A DNA stretch of 64,000 bases from Mesorhizobium sp. SARCC-RB16n (GTDB lineage Bacteria > Pseudomonadota > Alphaproteobacteria > Rhizobiales > Rhizobiaceae), in contig NZ_ML703278.1 in assembly GCF_008520305.1 (NCBI RefSeq), positions 61,799-125,798 of the forward strand, written 5' to 3'. The translations under genes and the position numbers were made by a program. Below are positions 36,651-46,179 of this stretch, piece by piece. Within the stretch, counting starts at the first letter, position 1, and each line of letters opens with the position of its first letter. The notes below the pieces were generated by a model, which was not told the DNA's origin, made no database searches, and saw nothing but the letters and a program-made list of their open reading frames with translations.

Positions 36651-37165
36651 TCACGTCAATCTCTCCCGACAGGCGATGTTCTGCGGGACCGCTAATTCGA
36701 TCAGAGTGAACAGCCGTCGTGCCGTGTCGTGATCGATCGCCACCTTCGATCGGAGGCGTTCTCTCAGCAGTGCGGAGGCCTCGTCGTGGATGGCGCGGCG
36801 TTCCATGTCGATCGCCTCCAGCCTCTCGGAGCTCAACCGCGCCTCGGCGGTCGCGTAGCTCTCGCAAACAATTCTGTAGTCCTTAAATAGCCGTCGGAAG
36901 GAGGATAGCGACAGATAATGGCACATGACGTGCGGCCTTTTTCTGTGGTGATAGACACCGTCAGTCGCCTGTCCACCAGAGCAAGAGACAGCCGGTAAGG
37001 GCCACCGCTATGGCCGACCGGCGCAAAACTGTTATTATCTAACAGGTCGCCTATGACGATTGCCTGTTCGCGCTTTCGTTCAGAATTCGCTGGAATGCCC
37101 AGAGAATTGTCCAGCGATACAGCGGAAAGGCGAAAGGCCCTCGAAGCCGTTGTTGCGGTGATCAT
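36651..37165 (-). pseudogene. UPF0262 family gene, one frameshift
   Basis: The first half (from ATG 37165) reads IGDLLDNNSFAPVGHSGGPY and the second half reads MCHYLSLSSFRRLFKDYRIV, EAIDMERRAIHDEAS and DTARRLFTLI. Together they cover the whole UPF0262 domain but in two frames. The change falls near 36926-36945 in or next to a run of five A. Either a one-base indel inactivated the gene or the base call is wrong. It lies upstream of traR on the same strand. The family function is unknown. Confidence 0.75.
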
Positions 37166-37354
37166 CGCTCGCTCCGTCCTGTGTCGGCACTCCCGAACCG
37201 CGTTGTCGTCCGGAAAGATGTGGCTGCCGCCGAAACGAGTCCGGCGACAGCCACGCGCCTTGGGAGGCTAGGGGAAAATTTATTCGCAGCCGCAATGGTC
37301 GCGGATGTGCGGAGGTGAGAAGTCGACACACGCCGCCGCACGCCGATGTCCTCA

Positions 37355-37558
37355 TCACTGCACCCGAAAAAGCGGGGGCATTGGCTGAGTGCCAATGGCC
37401 GCCAAGTGTTCCTGCGCGGCTGGGGAAAATGCCTTGCGCAGGTCGGGAGCTTCTTCAGACGCGTAGTGCTTTGTGTTGATCGCAGAGACTGCGACAGGAC
37501 TCCCCCCTGTGAAAGTCGGTTGCGAACGCGGCTGTTCATGGCGTACTGGTGTCATCAT
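37355..37558 (-). CDS. Possible small protein coupled to the MFS gene
   Basis: 67 aa. The start (ATGATG) lies 11 bp after the MFS stop, with TTGAAG upstream. The product is polar with no recognised domain (SEEAPDLRKAFSPAAQEHLA). Codon use does not argue strongly either way. The rest of 37166-37568 shows nothing else. Confidence 0.3.
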   Translation of the reverse strand: MMTPVRHEQPRSQPTFTGGSPVAVSAINTKHYASEEAPDLRKAFSPAAQEHLAAIGTQPMPPLFRVQ

Positions 37559-37568
37559 CGCTTCAACC

Positions 37569-39203
37569 TCATGGGCGCGAAATGCGCGTTATCGGTTGGC
37601 TGCGGGCGCGAACCACCCCGGTTGCCCGCTCGATCGACAGCGCTGGAATGGGCGGACCATCGCCATCGTGCAGAGCGGCAAGCCGGTCGCCAACCTCCTT
37701 GTCCGCCGCCGTCAGGCGATGGTTCAGACGAAGATAGTCCATCCACGTCGGCGTCCGGTACGTCTCGGTCCACAGAGAGGGCTTGAGCAAGTTTCGCTGC
37801 AGCGTCCAGTTCCGCGCACCCGCCCGGCTCCGAACACGGCGCTGTTCGCGCATGCACGCAAGAAAGGTCTCGAGATCATGCTCGGCGATCAGATACTCGG
37901 CCCTGACGACGATCGGTCCGCTTCTTGGCTTCAGGTCGAGTGCCAGCGACGGCGGTACGAACTCTGATGCTTCATGTTCCGGTTCTTCCCACAGTTCGAT
38001 CGGCAGCACGAAAGCGGCGGCAGCAACAAGCAGCAAAACCGCGGCGGCAACTTCGAAAGCCATGGTCAGGGAGTAGTTTTGGGCAATAGAGCCCCAGATC
38101 CAGCTGCCTGCGGCCATGCCGCCATATGAGAGAGCGTAGTAGATAGAGAGCGTGCGCCCAACGACCCAGCGCGGGCTGGACAACTGAATGGCCACGTCAA
38201 TTCCGGTCCAGGTGATAAGCCAGCCGGCACCCCCAATTGCCAGGGCAAGAGCGGCAACAGGAAGGGACGATGTAAGAGGCAGCGCGAGACAACATAGGGC
38301 ACAGGCAACGGACGCGAGCGCGATCAGCCGGTCCTGGGACACCGTCCGCCTCATATAGCTGCTGCCAAGGCCGGCAGCAAAGGCGCCCGTGCCAAAAGCG
38401 GCCAGGAGAGCGCCGTAAGCGATCGGGCCGCCTGCCAAATGATCGCGAACGATCAGGGGAAGAAGCGCGAGGATGGAAATGCTCGCCAGCCCGAACAACG
38501 TGCCGCGCACGATTGCCGCTCTGATCTCCGAGGATATCGCGGTGAAGCGCAATCCATCCTGAATAGCCGTGCTAATCCGCTCACGCGGGAGCGGAGAAGA
38601 GCGCACATGCCATTTCGAGCGGGAGACGGCGGTCAGCGGCACCAGATCACTCACCGCTGCAAGGACGAATGCAGCCAGTGGTCCGAGGAAAGCAAGGATA
38701 AGGCCGCCGAGAGCCGGGCCGATGCTGCGTACGGTGTTATAGCCCACCGACATCAGCGTCACGGCCGCCGGAATGTCGCGTTTTTCCAGGATATCGCCAA
38801 CCGACGCGTGCCAGGCTGGATCGTTCAGCGCAAAGCCGCACCCCGCCAGGAAACCCAATCCAAGTATCAGCCATGGACTGACAAATCCCAGCGCAACAGA
38901 AATCGCCAGCGTTGCGGAAGCCAAAGCGATCAGGCAATGCCCGGCGAGCATAACGCCGCGGCGACTGAAGCTGTCGGCAATGGCCCCAGCGAGAATGGAG
39001 AGAAAGAACGCAGGCAGCGTCGACGAGGCCTGCACAAGCGCCACCATCAGATCGGAGGTCGAAGTCGTGGCCATGAGCCAACTGATGGCGGTTGTCTGCA
39101 CCAACCACCCGAGACTTGAAATTTGCGTAGCCGCCCAGATCGCGCGGAATGCACGATTCTGAAGAGGGGCTAGAGTGGACAATAGTGAATCTTCGCGCTG
39201 CAT
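37569..39203 (-). CDS. MFS transporter with C-terminal extra domain (EntS-like)
   Basis: 544 aa. The first 410 residues form about 11-12 membrane segments of the MFS_3 (EntS/transmembrane secretion effector) type, with NRAFRAIWAATQISSLG and the loop GAIADSFSRRGVM. The last 120 residues are soluble (IVVRAEYLIAEHDLETFLAC, WTLQRNLLKPSLWTETYRTP) and resemble the antibiotic-biosynthesis-monooxygenase-like domain often fused to such exporters. It probably exports a small molecule. The neighbours do not show which one. Confidence 0.82.
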   Translation of the reverse strand: MQREDSLLSTLAPLQNRAFRAIWAATQISSLGWLVQTTAISWLMATTSTSDLMVALVQASSTLPAFFLSILAGAIADSFSRRGVMLAGHCLIALASATLAISVALGFVSPWLILGLGFLAGCGFALNDPAWHASVGDILEKRDIPAAVTLMSVGYNTVRSIGPALGGLILAFLGPLAAFVLAAVSDLVPLTAVSRSKWHVRSSPLPRERISTAIQDGLRFTAISSEIRAAIVRGTLFGLASISILALLPLIVRDHLAGGPIAYGALLAAFGTGAFAAGLGSSYMRRTVSQDRLIALASVACALCCLALPLTSSLPVAALALAIGGAGWLITWTGIDVAIQLSSPRWVVGRTLSIYYALSYGGMAAGSWIWGSIAQNYSLTMAFEVAAAVLLLVAAAAFVLPIELWEEPEHEASEFVPPSLALDLKPRSGPIVVRAEYLIAEHDLETFLACMREQRRVRSRAGARNWTLQRNLLKPSLWTETYRTPTWMDYLRLNHRLTAADKEVGDRLAALHDGDGPPIPALSIERATGVVRARSQPITRISRP

Positions 39204-39385
39204 AAATACTTACCTAATGGTCATCATTCCTTTTGACTCGCGTTCTCTCATGGATCTTGCCATCAGCAACCTGTCAGATTGAGGCGACGTAAGCTGCGGT
39301 CGTTAGTCACCAACTACAGGCTTGGCCTCAAGAAGATCATAAATACGCGCCGCGTGCTGATCATTGTTACAAAAACCGTCAAGAT

Positions 39386-40474
39386 TTATGCGACCTCTTC
39401 AAGATCATTCGTCGCGATGTCTAAGACAATCTGCTTTGACGTCGCTCGCCCTCTACGAATTTCTTGTGGTGCCATCCCATATGTTTCACGAAAGGATTTG
39501 GAAAAGTGGGACGCCGAGATAAATCCACAGGCGATGGCGATATCGACAATCGGTATGGCAGACTGAGTAAGCAGCATTCGAGCTCGCTCCAGCCGTAGTT
39601 CTCGATAGTAAGAAAGAGGCGAGCGACCTAATTCGCTACGGAATAGGCGTTCAACTTGGCGGCGGGAGCGCTTTACGTCCTTTGCAAGTTTTTCGATCGA
39701 CAGTGGTTCCGCCAGATGATCTTCCATCTGCTCAATGAGTTTGATCATTATCGGATTCAAGATGCCGTGCTTTTGCGAAAGCGGCAGCCTCTGGCGCTCA
39801 TTCGGCGCCCTTACACGCTCGACGATTGCCTGCTCGCATATACCTGCCACGGTCTCGTCACCAAAATGCCGTTGAACGAGATGCAACATCATGTGCAGTG
39901 AAGCCGAACCGCCTGCACATGTCCAAATATTACCGTCTACTTGATACAAGACTGCGTTCACAGGAACTTCCATATATCGCTCGCTGAAGCCGGGAAGGTT
40001 CTCCCAGTGAATCGTGCAGTGCTTGTCGTTCAGCAACCCGGCCTTAGCCAGTATGTAGGTGGCCGTCCCAACGCCGCTCACGGCCACCCCACAATGCCTG
40101 CATTCACGAAGCCAAGCTTCCAAAGGTTTACTCGAGTAGCTCTCCACATCCTGATCGGCACAGATAACGACCATGCTCGGGCGACATTCCTCGAATAAGC
40201 GACGACGTTCAGTTAAAATGGAACTGTTGGTTACGGCTGAAAGTCCGCAAATGGCTTCAACCGCGCCACCGGACTCCGATGCGACCCGCCAACGATACGC
40301 CTCATAACCCAACACACGATTGGCCTGGCGCAATACCTCTACCGCCGAGGAGAAAGCCAGCATGGTAAAGTGCGGGACCAGATAGAACACGAGGATAATT
40401 GGCTCATGGCCGACATTCTCGCTGACGTTCCTGGCCCTGCATGAACCAGATTGATATGGCTGCCGCGCAGTCAT
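39386..40474 (-). CDS. GlxA-type AraC family regulator with DJ-1/PfpI domain
   Basis: 362 aa. The N-terminal DJ-1/PfpI-like domain (FYLVPHFTMLAFSSAVEVLR, SGVGTATYILAKAGLL) is followed by two AraC helix-turn-helix motifs (LSIEKLAKDVKRSRRQVERL, then IAIACGFISASHFSKSFRET). Such GlxA/GbdR-type regulators often control catabolism of betaines, carnitine or amino acids in rhizobia and pseudomonads. The start at 40474 is where homology begins; the open frame continues upstream to 40678. It is divergent from the first dipeptide-type operon and may control it. Confidence 0.85.
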   Translation of the reverse strand: MTARQPYQSGSCRARNVSENVGHEPIILVFYLVPHFTMLAFSSAVEVLRQANRVLGYEAYRWRVASESGGAVEAICGLSAVTNSSILTERRRLFEECRPSMVVICADQDVESYSSKPLEAWLRECRHCGVAVSGVGTATYILAKAGLLNDKHCTIHWENLPGFSERYMEVPVNAVLYQVDGNIWTCAGGSASLHMMLHLVQRHFGDETVAGICEQAIVERVRAPNERQRLPLSQKHGILNPIMIKLIEQMEDHLAEPLSIEKLAKDVKRSRRQVERLFRSELGRSPLSYYRELRLERARMLLTQSAIPIVDIAIACGFISASHFSKSFRETYGMAPQEIRRGRATSKQIVLDIATNDLEEVA

Positions 40475-40896
40475 GCACGTTGTCCACGTTTGCAGCGTTT
40501 GTCGGAACGCGCGAGAGAAGGCGGAAATGGCGTGGAGCTGTGAACTCGCGGAACTGTCACATCCCTGGAATGGACTTTGTGCCGGCTGAGCTTTCTCGCC
40601 GTGCGTCGGCTTGAGGCTGTGCAATATAGGGCCTTCTGAATCGGGTAGCGCTCGACCCCCGATGCTCCCCTGCTGCATGCATCTTCATCGGCCGAAGCCA
40701 CGCATAGGCCGTAATATGGATATCGCGAGTGGAGACCGTATCGCCGGGATCTCTGTGCCTTCCACAGTAGCCAATTGTGCAGCGGCATGCGCCTTGAGTC
40801 TGAGGGGGTGCAGTAGTGGATTACGGAAGTTGACATAGCGGGCTTTCCCCGGGCCACGGGCGGCGGCCTTAAATAAGTCGCCTCACCTGTTTTTCT
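40475..40896. other. Regulatory gap between the GlxA gene and the dipeptide operon
   Basis: About 420 bp with no convincing gene. The right part leads into the 35-bp inverted-repeat element at 40897. The left part is open in the GlxA frame but not conserved-looking. Confidence 0.4.
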
Positions 40897-40931
40897 GTTG
40901 ACAAAATGACACGACAAGACAAAATGTCAAC
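40897..40931. promoter_or_regulatory. 35-bp inverted-repeat operator of dipeptide operon 1
   Basis: GTTGAC (40897-40902) and GTCAAC (40926-40931) are separated by 23 bp. Within it GACAAAATG occurs twice. The same arms with the same spacing, and 25 of 35 identical bases, occur at 62886-62920 before the YheO gene. It overlaps a TTGACA -35-like hexamer and lies 65 bp before the binding-protein start. Confidence 0.6.
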
Positions 40932-40995
40932 CAACGTCGCCACTTACAACGAGCGATGGGTGTCAGGTGAAATCGTATCAACCACTGGGGAAGAA

Positions 40996-42531
40996 ATGCT
41001 GAACCGTCGCCAATTCACGAAATCGCTGATCGCTACCGGAACCGCGCTCGCGGCAGGGGCATCGTCATTGAACCTCGCCACGGCGCAACCCAGGCGTGGT
41101 GGGCGGCTGCGCGTCGCCGGTCATGTGCAAAGCGCGCAGGACACGCTTGATCCCGCGAAATTCGTACAAAGCACGGACTATGCCCGGGGGCATATGCTCT
41201 ATAATGCGCTGACCCGCATCGATGGTAATGGGCAGGCCCAACCGGAACTTGCGGAGTCGTTCGAGGCCAATCAAGACGTCACGGAGTGGGTCTTCAAACT
41301 TCGGAAAGGCGTCACCTTCCATGACGGCAAGGCACTCGGCGCCAACGACGTCATCTATTCGATCATGCGTCACAAGGACCCCAAGGTTGCCTCAGCCTCC
41401 AAGGGGCTGGTGGATGATCTCGTCGAGGTGACTGCGGACGGCACGGACGGTGTTCGCGTCAAGCTCAAGAGCCCGAACGCTGACATTCCCGTGCTGCTTG
41501 GGACGTTCGGCTTTATGATTGTCAAGAAAGGGACGACCGACTTTTCGACGGCCATCGGGACTGGACCTTTCCGGCTGAAAGAGTTCTCCCCCGGCGTCCG
41601 CACCGTAGTCACCCGCAATGACAACTATTTCAAGCCAGGAAGACCTTACCTCGACGAGATCGAGTATTTCGGGATCGCAGATCCGGTCGCGCGGTTGAAT
41701 GCTCTCATAGCCGGCGATATCGACATGATGTCGGACCTGCGCCCAAACGCGATTGACGAGGCCAAAAAAGCGTCGAGCGTCGAAGTGTTCTCCACGCCGT
41801 GCCCGCGCTTCGTGCAATTCGCGATGATGTGTGATCGGGAGCCAACCAACAATCTCGATCTTCGTCTTGCGGTCAAGAACATGCTCGACCGGGAGCGCAT
41901 CGTGAAGCAGGTACTCAATGGCTACGGGGTCGTCGCCAATGATCACTTCGTCATGCCGAAGAGCCCAGTCTATAATAGCTCCTTGCCTCAGCGTGGGGTC
42001 GACATCGACAAAGCAAAATTCCACCTGAAAAAGGCAGGAATGGAAAACGCCAGTATCGAACTCCATGTCACGGACGCCGTTCAGAACAGCATTGAGATGG
42101 GGCTAGTGCTGCAGCGCCAAGCAGCCCTGGCCGGACTTACGATTAACCTCAAGCGCGAGCCATCCGACGGTTACTGGTCGAACATCTGGATAAAGCGACC
42201 CTTCCATGCCGTGGTGTGGAATCCGCGACCAACGGAAAGCCTCATGGCGACGCTGATCTGGAAGTCGGATGCCAAGTGGAACGACACCCAGTTCAAGGAT
42301 CCCCACCTCGACCAGCTCATCGACGCGGCACGCGGCACCGTCGATCCGGACAAGCGCAAACAAACATTCTGGGATATTCAGTCAATCATTTATGAGCAGG
42401 GCGGAAACGCGATCCCCGCCTTCGTCAACTACATTGACGCTCATTCAAGCAAGGTGAAAGGGTTGACCCCCGTCCCAACTGGCAATCTTGGTGGCTTTAA
42501 CTTCGCCGACAGCGTCTGGCTCGAGAGCTGA
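40996..42531 (+). CDS. Dipeptide/oligopeptide-type ABC substrate-binding protein (operon 1)
   Basis: 511 aa SBP_bac_5 protein. A Tat signal (NRRQFTKSLIATGTALAAGA) precedes the mature domain with RGGRLRVAG, DTLDPAKF, FHDGKALGANDV and the C-terminal KWNDTQFKDPHLDQLIDAAR. I start at 40996 because GGGGAAG precedes it and the Tat motif follows; the open frame extends to 40906. Such proteins bind peptides, nickel, opines, glutathione or other small solutes; the ligand is unknown. It is the first gene of a six-gene operon with permeases, ATPase, SDR and acyl-CoA dehydrogenase. Confidence 0.88.
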   Translation: MLNRRQFTKSLIATGTALAAGASSLNLATAQPRRGGRLRVAGHVQSAQDTLDPAKFVQSTDYARGHMLYNALTRIDGNGQAQPELAESFEANQDVTEWVFKLRKGVTFHDGKALGANDVIYSIMRHKDPKVASASKGLVDDLVEVTADGTDGVRVKLKSPNADIPVLLGTFGFMIVKKGTTDFSTAIGTGPFRLKEFSPGVRTVVTRNDNYFKPGRPYLDEIEYFGIADPVARLNALIAGDIDMMSDLRPNAIDEAKKASSVEVFSTPCPRFVQFAMMCDREPTNNLDLRLAVKNMLDRERIVKQVLNGYGVVANDHFVMPKSPVYNSSLPQRGVDIDKAKFHLKKAGMENASIELHVTDAVQNSIEMGLVLQRQAALAGLTINLKREPSDGYWSNIWIKRPFHAVVWNPRPTESLMATLIWKSDAKWNDTQFKDPHLDQLIDAARGTVDPDKRKQTFWDIQSIIYEQGGNAIPAFVNYIDAHSSKVKGLTPVPTGNLGGFNFADSVWLES

Positions 42532-42587
42532 GCCTTCAGTGAACCGCAGGCGGTGGGAACGCTCACCGCCCATTTGGGAATTTGCTG

Positions 42588-43544
42588 ATGCTCAATTTGA
42601 TTGGTCGCCGCGCGCTGCAGGGGCTGCTAACGTTGCTGGTGGTTTCGTTTCTGGTTTTTGCGGGAACGGAATTGCTGCCCGGCGATGTGGCACAGGCTGT
42701 ACTCGGGCAGCATGCCACCCCAGAAAGCCTCCAGGAGCTGCGCGTCCAACTCGGGCTCGACCGGCCGGCACCGCTTCGCTACCTCAGCTGGCTGGCCGGC
42801 GTCATCCACCTTGACTTTGGCGTTTCACTCGCGAGTCAGGTCCCGGTGAGAACGCTTGTCGCGGAGCGGCTTGGACACACGCTGATCTTGGCGGGTCTAT
42901 CAGCGGCGGTAGCAGTTCCGATTGCCTTCGTCATCGGCCTTGGGGCCGCGACCCGACCTGCCGGCGTATTCGATCGGGTCAGCTCGATCGGTGCCTTGTG
43001 TGTGTCCGCGCTGCCGGAGTTTTTTCTGGGAACGCTGCTGGTGCTGATCTTCGCAGTTAACCTTCGCTGGCTGCCGGCCATTGCGTACGTCACCGAATTC
43101 CGGTCGTTCGGGCAAATGGTAACTTCGCTGGCCATGCCGGTGGCGACGCTCGCTGCCGTCATCGTTTCACAGATGGCGCGCATGATCCGTGCGACCGTGG
43201 TGAACGTCCTTTCGTTGCCCTACGTCGAGATGGCCGTGCTGAAAGGCGTGTCTTACCGGCGCATCATCCTTGTTCACGCGCTACGAAACGCCGTCGGCCC
43301 GATCGCCAATGTCGTAGCCCTCAATCTTGCGTATCTCGTGAGCGGTATCGTGATCGTTGAGACGGTATTCGTGTATCCGGGCTTAGCGCGGCTCCTTGTC
43401 GACGCTGTCTCTTCCCGCGATTTCCCCGTGATCCAGGCCTGTGTTCTTATCTTCTGTGCCGTCTATATCGCTCTCATGCTGCTGGCCGATATTGCTGCAA
43501 TCATCGGTAACCCTAGGCTTCGACACCAGGAAATGAAGAAATGA
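42588..43544 (+). CDS. Dipeptide-type ABC permease (DppB-like, operon 1)
   Basis: 318 aa. DppB/OppB features: N-terminal GRRALQGLLTLLVVSFLVF, the periplasmic loop with LGQHATPESLQELRVQLGLD, the EAA loop YVEMAVLKGVSYRRIILVHA and LNLAYLVSGIVIVETVFVYP. The last bases overlap the next permease start (ATGA). It forms the channel with the DppC-like protein at 43541. Confidence 0.9.
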   Translation: MLNLIGRRALQGLLTLLVVSFLVFAGTELLPGDVAQAVLGQHATPESLQELRVQLGLDRPAPLRYLSWLAGVIHLDFGVSLASQVPVRTLVAERLGHTLILAGLSAAVAVPIAFVIGLGAATRPAGVFDRVSSIGALCVSALPEFFLGTLLVLIFAVNLRWLPAIAYVTEFRSFGQMVTSLAMPVATLAAVIVSQMARMIRATVVNVLSLPYVEMAVLKGVSYRRIILVHALRNAVGPIANVVALNLAYLVSGIVIVETVFVYPGLARLLVDAVSSRDFPVIQACVLIFCAVYIALMLLADIAAIIGNPRLRHQEMKK

Positions 43545-44413
43545 CCGCAGTCAAACCCAGTTCGGCTGCCGCCAACCTGCGAAATGCAAAACGCCGAACT
43601 CTGAGCGCCACAGGCGTGTTTGCCGTAGCGATCCTCCTGCTTTGGATTCTTGTGGCTCTGTTCGGGCCGTTCCTTGCGCCACACAACGAGGCTGACATCG
43701 TCTCGGACGCCAATTTCATGCGACCGACGGCCGAATACCTGCTGGGCACGGACTATATCGGACGGGACGTTTTCTCCCGCCTAATCTACGGGGCCCGGAC
43801 AACGCTGGCTACGGGATTGATCGCGACGCTGATCGCAGAGTGCCTTGGTATTTGTCTCGGCTTCTTCGCGGCTATCCGCGGCGGCATCGTCGACTCAGTG
43901 ATGAGCAGGCTGAACGACGCGCTCCTTTCTTTCCCCCATATCATGATGGGTCTCGTCGTTATCGCGGCGCTCGGCTCATCGATCCCGGTGCTCATCGCTA
44001 CTAGCGGATTCGTCTACGCCTCGGCCGTGTATCGTATAGCTAGGGCCCTTGCCATGGAGTTGAGGGAAAAAGAGTTCATCGAGGCCGCGCGGGCGCGGGG
44101 GGAGGGCACCTGGTGGGTTCTCTCCCGGGAAATTCTGCCCAACACCACACTGCCGCTGCTCACTGATTTCGCGCTCCGACTTTCCTTCATAATTCTCTTC
44201 ATGAGCAGCCTTGGTTTTCTTGGACTAGGCGTGCAGCCGCCGACCGCCGATTGGGGAAGTATGGTGCGAGAGAACATGGAGGGACTGGGTTCTGGTTCCC
44301 TGGCGCCCATCATCCCGGCCGCGGCGATCGCCAGCATTACCGTGGCATTGAACCTTCTTGTGGATGAATTATCCATGCGAACCGGGCGCATATACGGCAG
44401 GACCCGCGAATGA
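43541..44413 (+). CDS. Dipeptide-type ABC permease (DppC-like, operon 1)
   Basis: 290 aa. DppC/OppC features: an N-terminal cytoplasmic tail, one membrane segment, then YLLGTDYIGRDVFSRLIYGA and the EAA loop EFIEAARARGEGTWWVLSRE, ending with SFLGLG-type LGFLGLGVQPPTADWGSM. Start and stop both overlap their neighbours by 4 bp, showing tight coupling. Confidence 0.9.
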   Translation: MTAVKPSSAAANLRNAKRRTLSATGVFAVAILLLWILVALFGPFLAPHNEADIVSDANFMRPTAEYLLGTDYIGRDVFSRLIYGARTTLATGLIATLIAECLGICLGFFAAIRGGIVDSVMSRLNDALLSFPHIMMGLVVIAALGSSIPVLIATSGFVYASAVYRIARALAMELREKEFIEAARARGEGTWWVLSREILPNTTLPLLTDFALRLSFIILFMSSLGFLGLGVQPPTADWGSMVRENMEGLGSGSLAPIIPAAAIASITVALNLLVDELSMRTGRIYGRTRE

Positions 44414-46077
44414 ACCGTCGATTGCTCGACATCCAGAACCTTACAATCGAGAGCGTCGCGACGAGGAAGCCAGTCGTGAGCGGCGTTAGCCTTGCGATCG
44501 CACCGGGAGAAGTGCTTGCCATCATAGGGGAGTCAGGCTCCGGCAAGACCACTCTTGGCCTCACCGCGCTGGGTCACATTCGACCCGGATTGCAGGTCGC
44601 CTCGGGACGTGTGCTGCTTGATGGCACCGACCTTCTCTCAATGGGCCCCTCCGCCCTCCGCTCTATGCGTGGAAGGCGAGTCGCATACGTGGCACAGAGC
44701 GCGGCCGCAAGTTTCAACCCCTCGCTGATGATCGGAGAGCAGGTCATCGAGCCAGCGCTCGTCCACGGCATTATGCCGGCTGACAAGGCCCGCGCCCGGG
44801 CGCTTGAGCTCTATCACGATCTGTCAATGCCAGACCCGGCCAATATCGGAACTCGATACCCCCACCAAGTTTCGGGTGGCCAGTTGCAACGACTCATGGC
44901 CGCGATGGCAATGTGTTGTGGGCCGCAGCTTCTAGTCTTGGATGAACCCACGACCGCCTTAGATGTAACCACCCAAATCGGGGTCCTCGAGGCGTTTAAG
45001 CGCGCAATCCGGCAGCAAGGGGCCGCAGCCCTTTATATAAGTCACGACCTCGCTGTCGTCTCCCAGATCGCTGATCGCGTAGTGGTCTTACACAATGGTG
45101 TCACTCAAGAAGAGGGTCCTTCCCAAGCGATCATCAACGCGCCAAAGGCGCCGTACACGCGCACTCTCCTTTCAGCTTACAAGCAATGGGCACCAGGGAC
45201 GGTTGCCGCCCCGACGGCGACCGTCGGATCCCCACTCCTAACAGTTTCGAACATTACTGCGGGTTATGGACAAAATCCGACCCGCGGTCCCCGGGTAGTA
45301 GCAGTGAAGTCGGTTGACCTCGAGGTGCGCCGGTCTTCAGTCGTCGCCATCATTGGCGAGTCGGGCTCGGGCAAAAGCTCACTCGCCCGGGTTATCGCCG
45401 GATTGCTTCCGTCGGCGTCGGGAGAGATTCACCTTGCTGGAACGCGGTTGCCGAAAACCGTCGAGCAACGTTCAAAAGACCAATTGCGGCGTATTCAAAT
45501 CGTGTTCCAGTCGCCAGATGTCGCTCTCAATCCCGCTCATACAGTTGAGCAGATCCTTGGCCGCTCACTGGCGTTGTTTGGCGGCAAGCGCCGCCGGGAG
45601 CGCGGTGCGCTGGTCAGGGATATTCTTGAAATGGTTCAACTGCCGGCCGATTTCGCTGGGCGAAAGCCTAGTGAGCTATCCGGCGGCCAGAAGCAACGTA
45701 TCAACCTTGCGCGGGCGCTAGCTGCGCAGCCTGAACTTATCCTTTGCGACGAGATCACGTCCGCACTCGATCCTGTGGTCGCCGCATCGGTCATCGACCT
45801 CCTTCGTCGCCTGAGGGCTGAGCGAGGATTGGCATTTATGTTCATTACGCACGATATTTCCACGGCCGCGAGTTTCGCCGACGAGATCGCTGTCATGTAC
45901 CGAGGCGAAATTGTCGAGCGCGGGCCTACAGACAAAGTCCTGAACCGGCCCGAGCATCCTTACACGAAAATCCTCGTGGACTCCGTGCCACAACTGGAGG
46001 CCGGCTGGTTGGAAGCGGCGGCTGGCAGGCGCGAGCGCTTACTCGCATCGGCAGGTGGCGTGATACTCGCTGACTGA
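44410..46077 (+). CDS. Fused dipeptide ABC ATPase (DppD-DppF in one chain, operon 1)
   Basis: 555 aa with two complete ABC domains. The first has Walker A GESGSGKTT, signature VSGGQLQRLMAAM and Walker B LLVLDEPTTALDVTTQ. The second has GESGSGKSS, LSGGQKQRINLARAL and LILCDEITSALDPVV followed by FITHDISTA. The two domains replace the separate DppD and DppF subunits. Start overlaps the upstream permease. A paralogue is at 52404-54080. Confidence 0.92.
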   Translation: MNRRLLDIQNLTIESVATRKPVVSGVSLAIAPGEVLAIIGESGSGKTTLGLTALGHIRPGLQVASGRVLLDGTDLLSMGPSALRSMRGRRVAYVAQSAAASFNPSLMIGEQVIEPALVHGIMPADKARARALELYHDLSMPDPANIGTRYPHQVSGGQLQRLMAAMAMCCGPQLLVLDEPTTALDVTTQIGVLEAFKRAIRQQGAAALYISHDLAVVSQIADRVVVLHNGVTQEEGPSQAIINAPKAPYTRTLLSAYKQWAPGTVAAPTATVGSPLLTVSNITAGYGQNPTRGPRVVAVKSVDLEVRRSSVVAIIGESGSGKSSLARVIAGLLPSASGEIHLAGTRLPKTVEQRSKDQLRRIQIVFQSPDVALNPAHTVEQILGRSLALFGGKRRRERGALVRDILEMVQLPADFAGRKPSELSGGQKQRINLARALAAQPELILCDEITSALDPVVAASVIDLLRRLRAERGLAFMFITHDISTAASFADEIAVMYRGEIVERGPTDKVLNRPEHPYTKILVDSVPQLEAGWLEAAAGRRERLLASAGGVILAD

Positions 46078-46179
46078 GGGCCACATGAAGCATGAGTTCC
46101 GTTCCGTTCTTTGGTTCCCTGAAGGCGTGTGCACCTGCACAGCCGTTTTCTGTCATGCTGAGCTTTGCCGAGGACGTAA

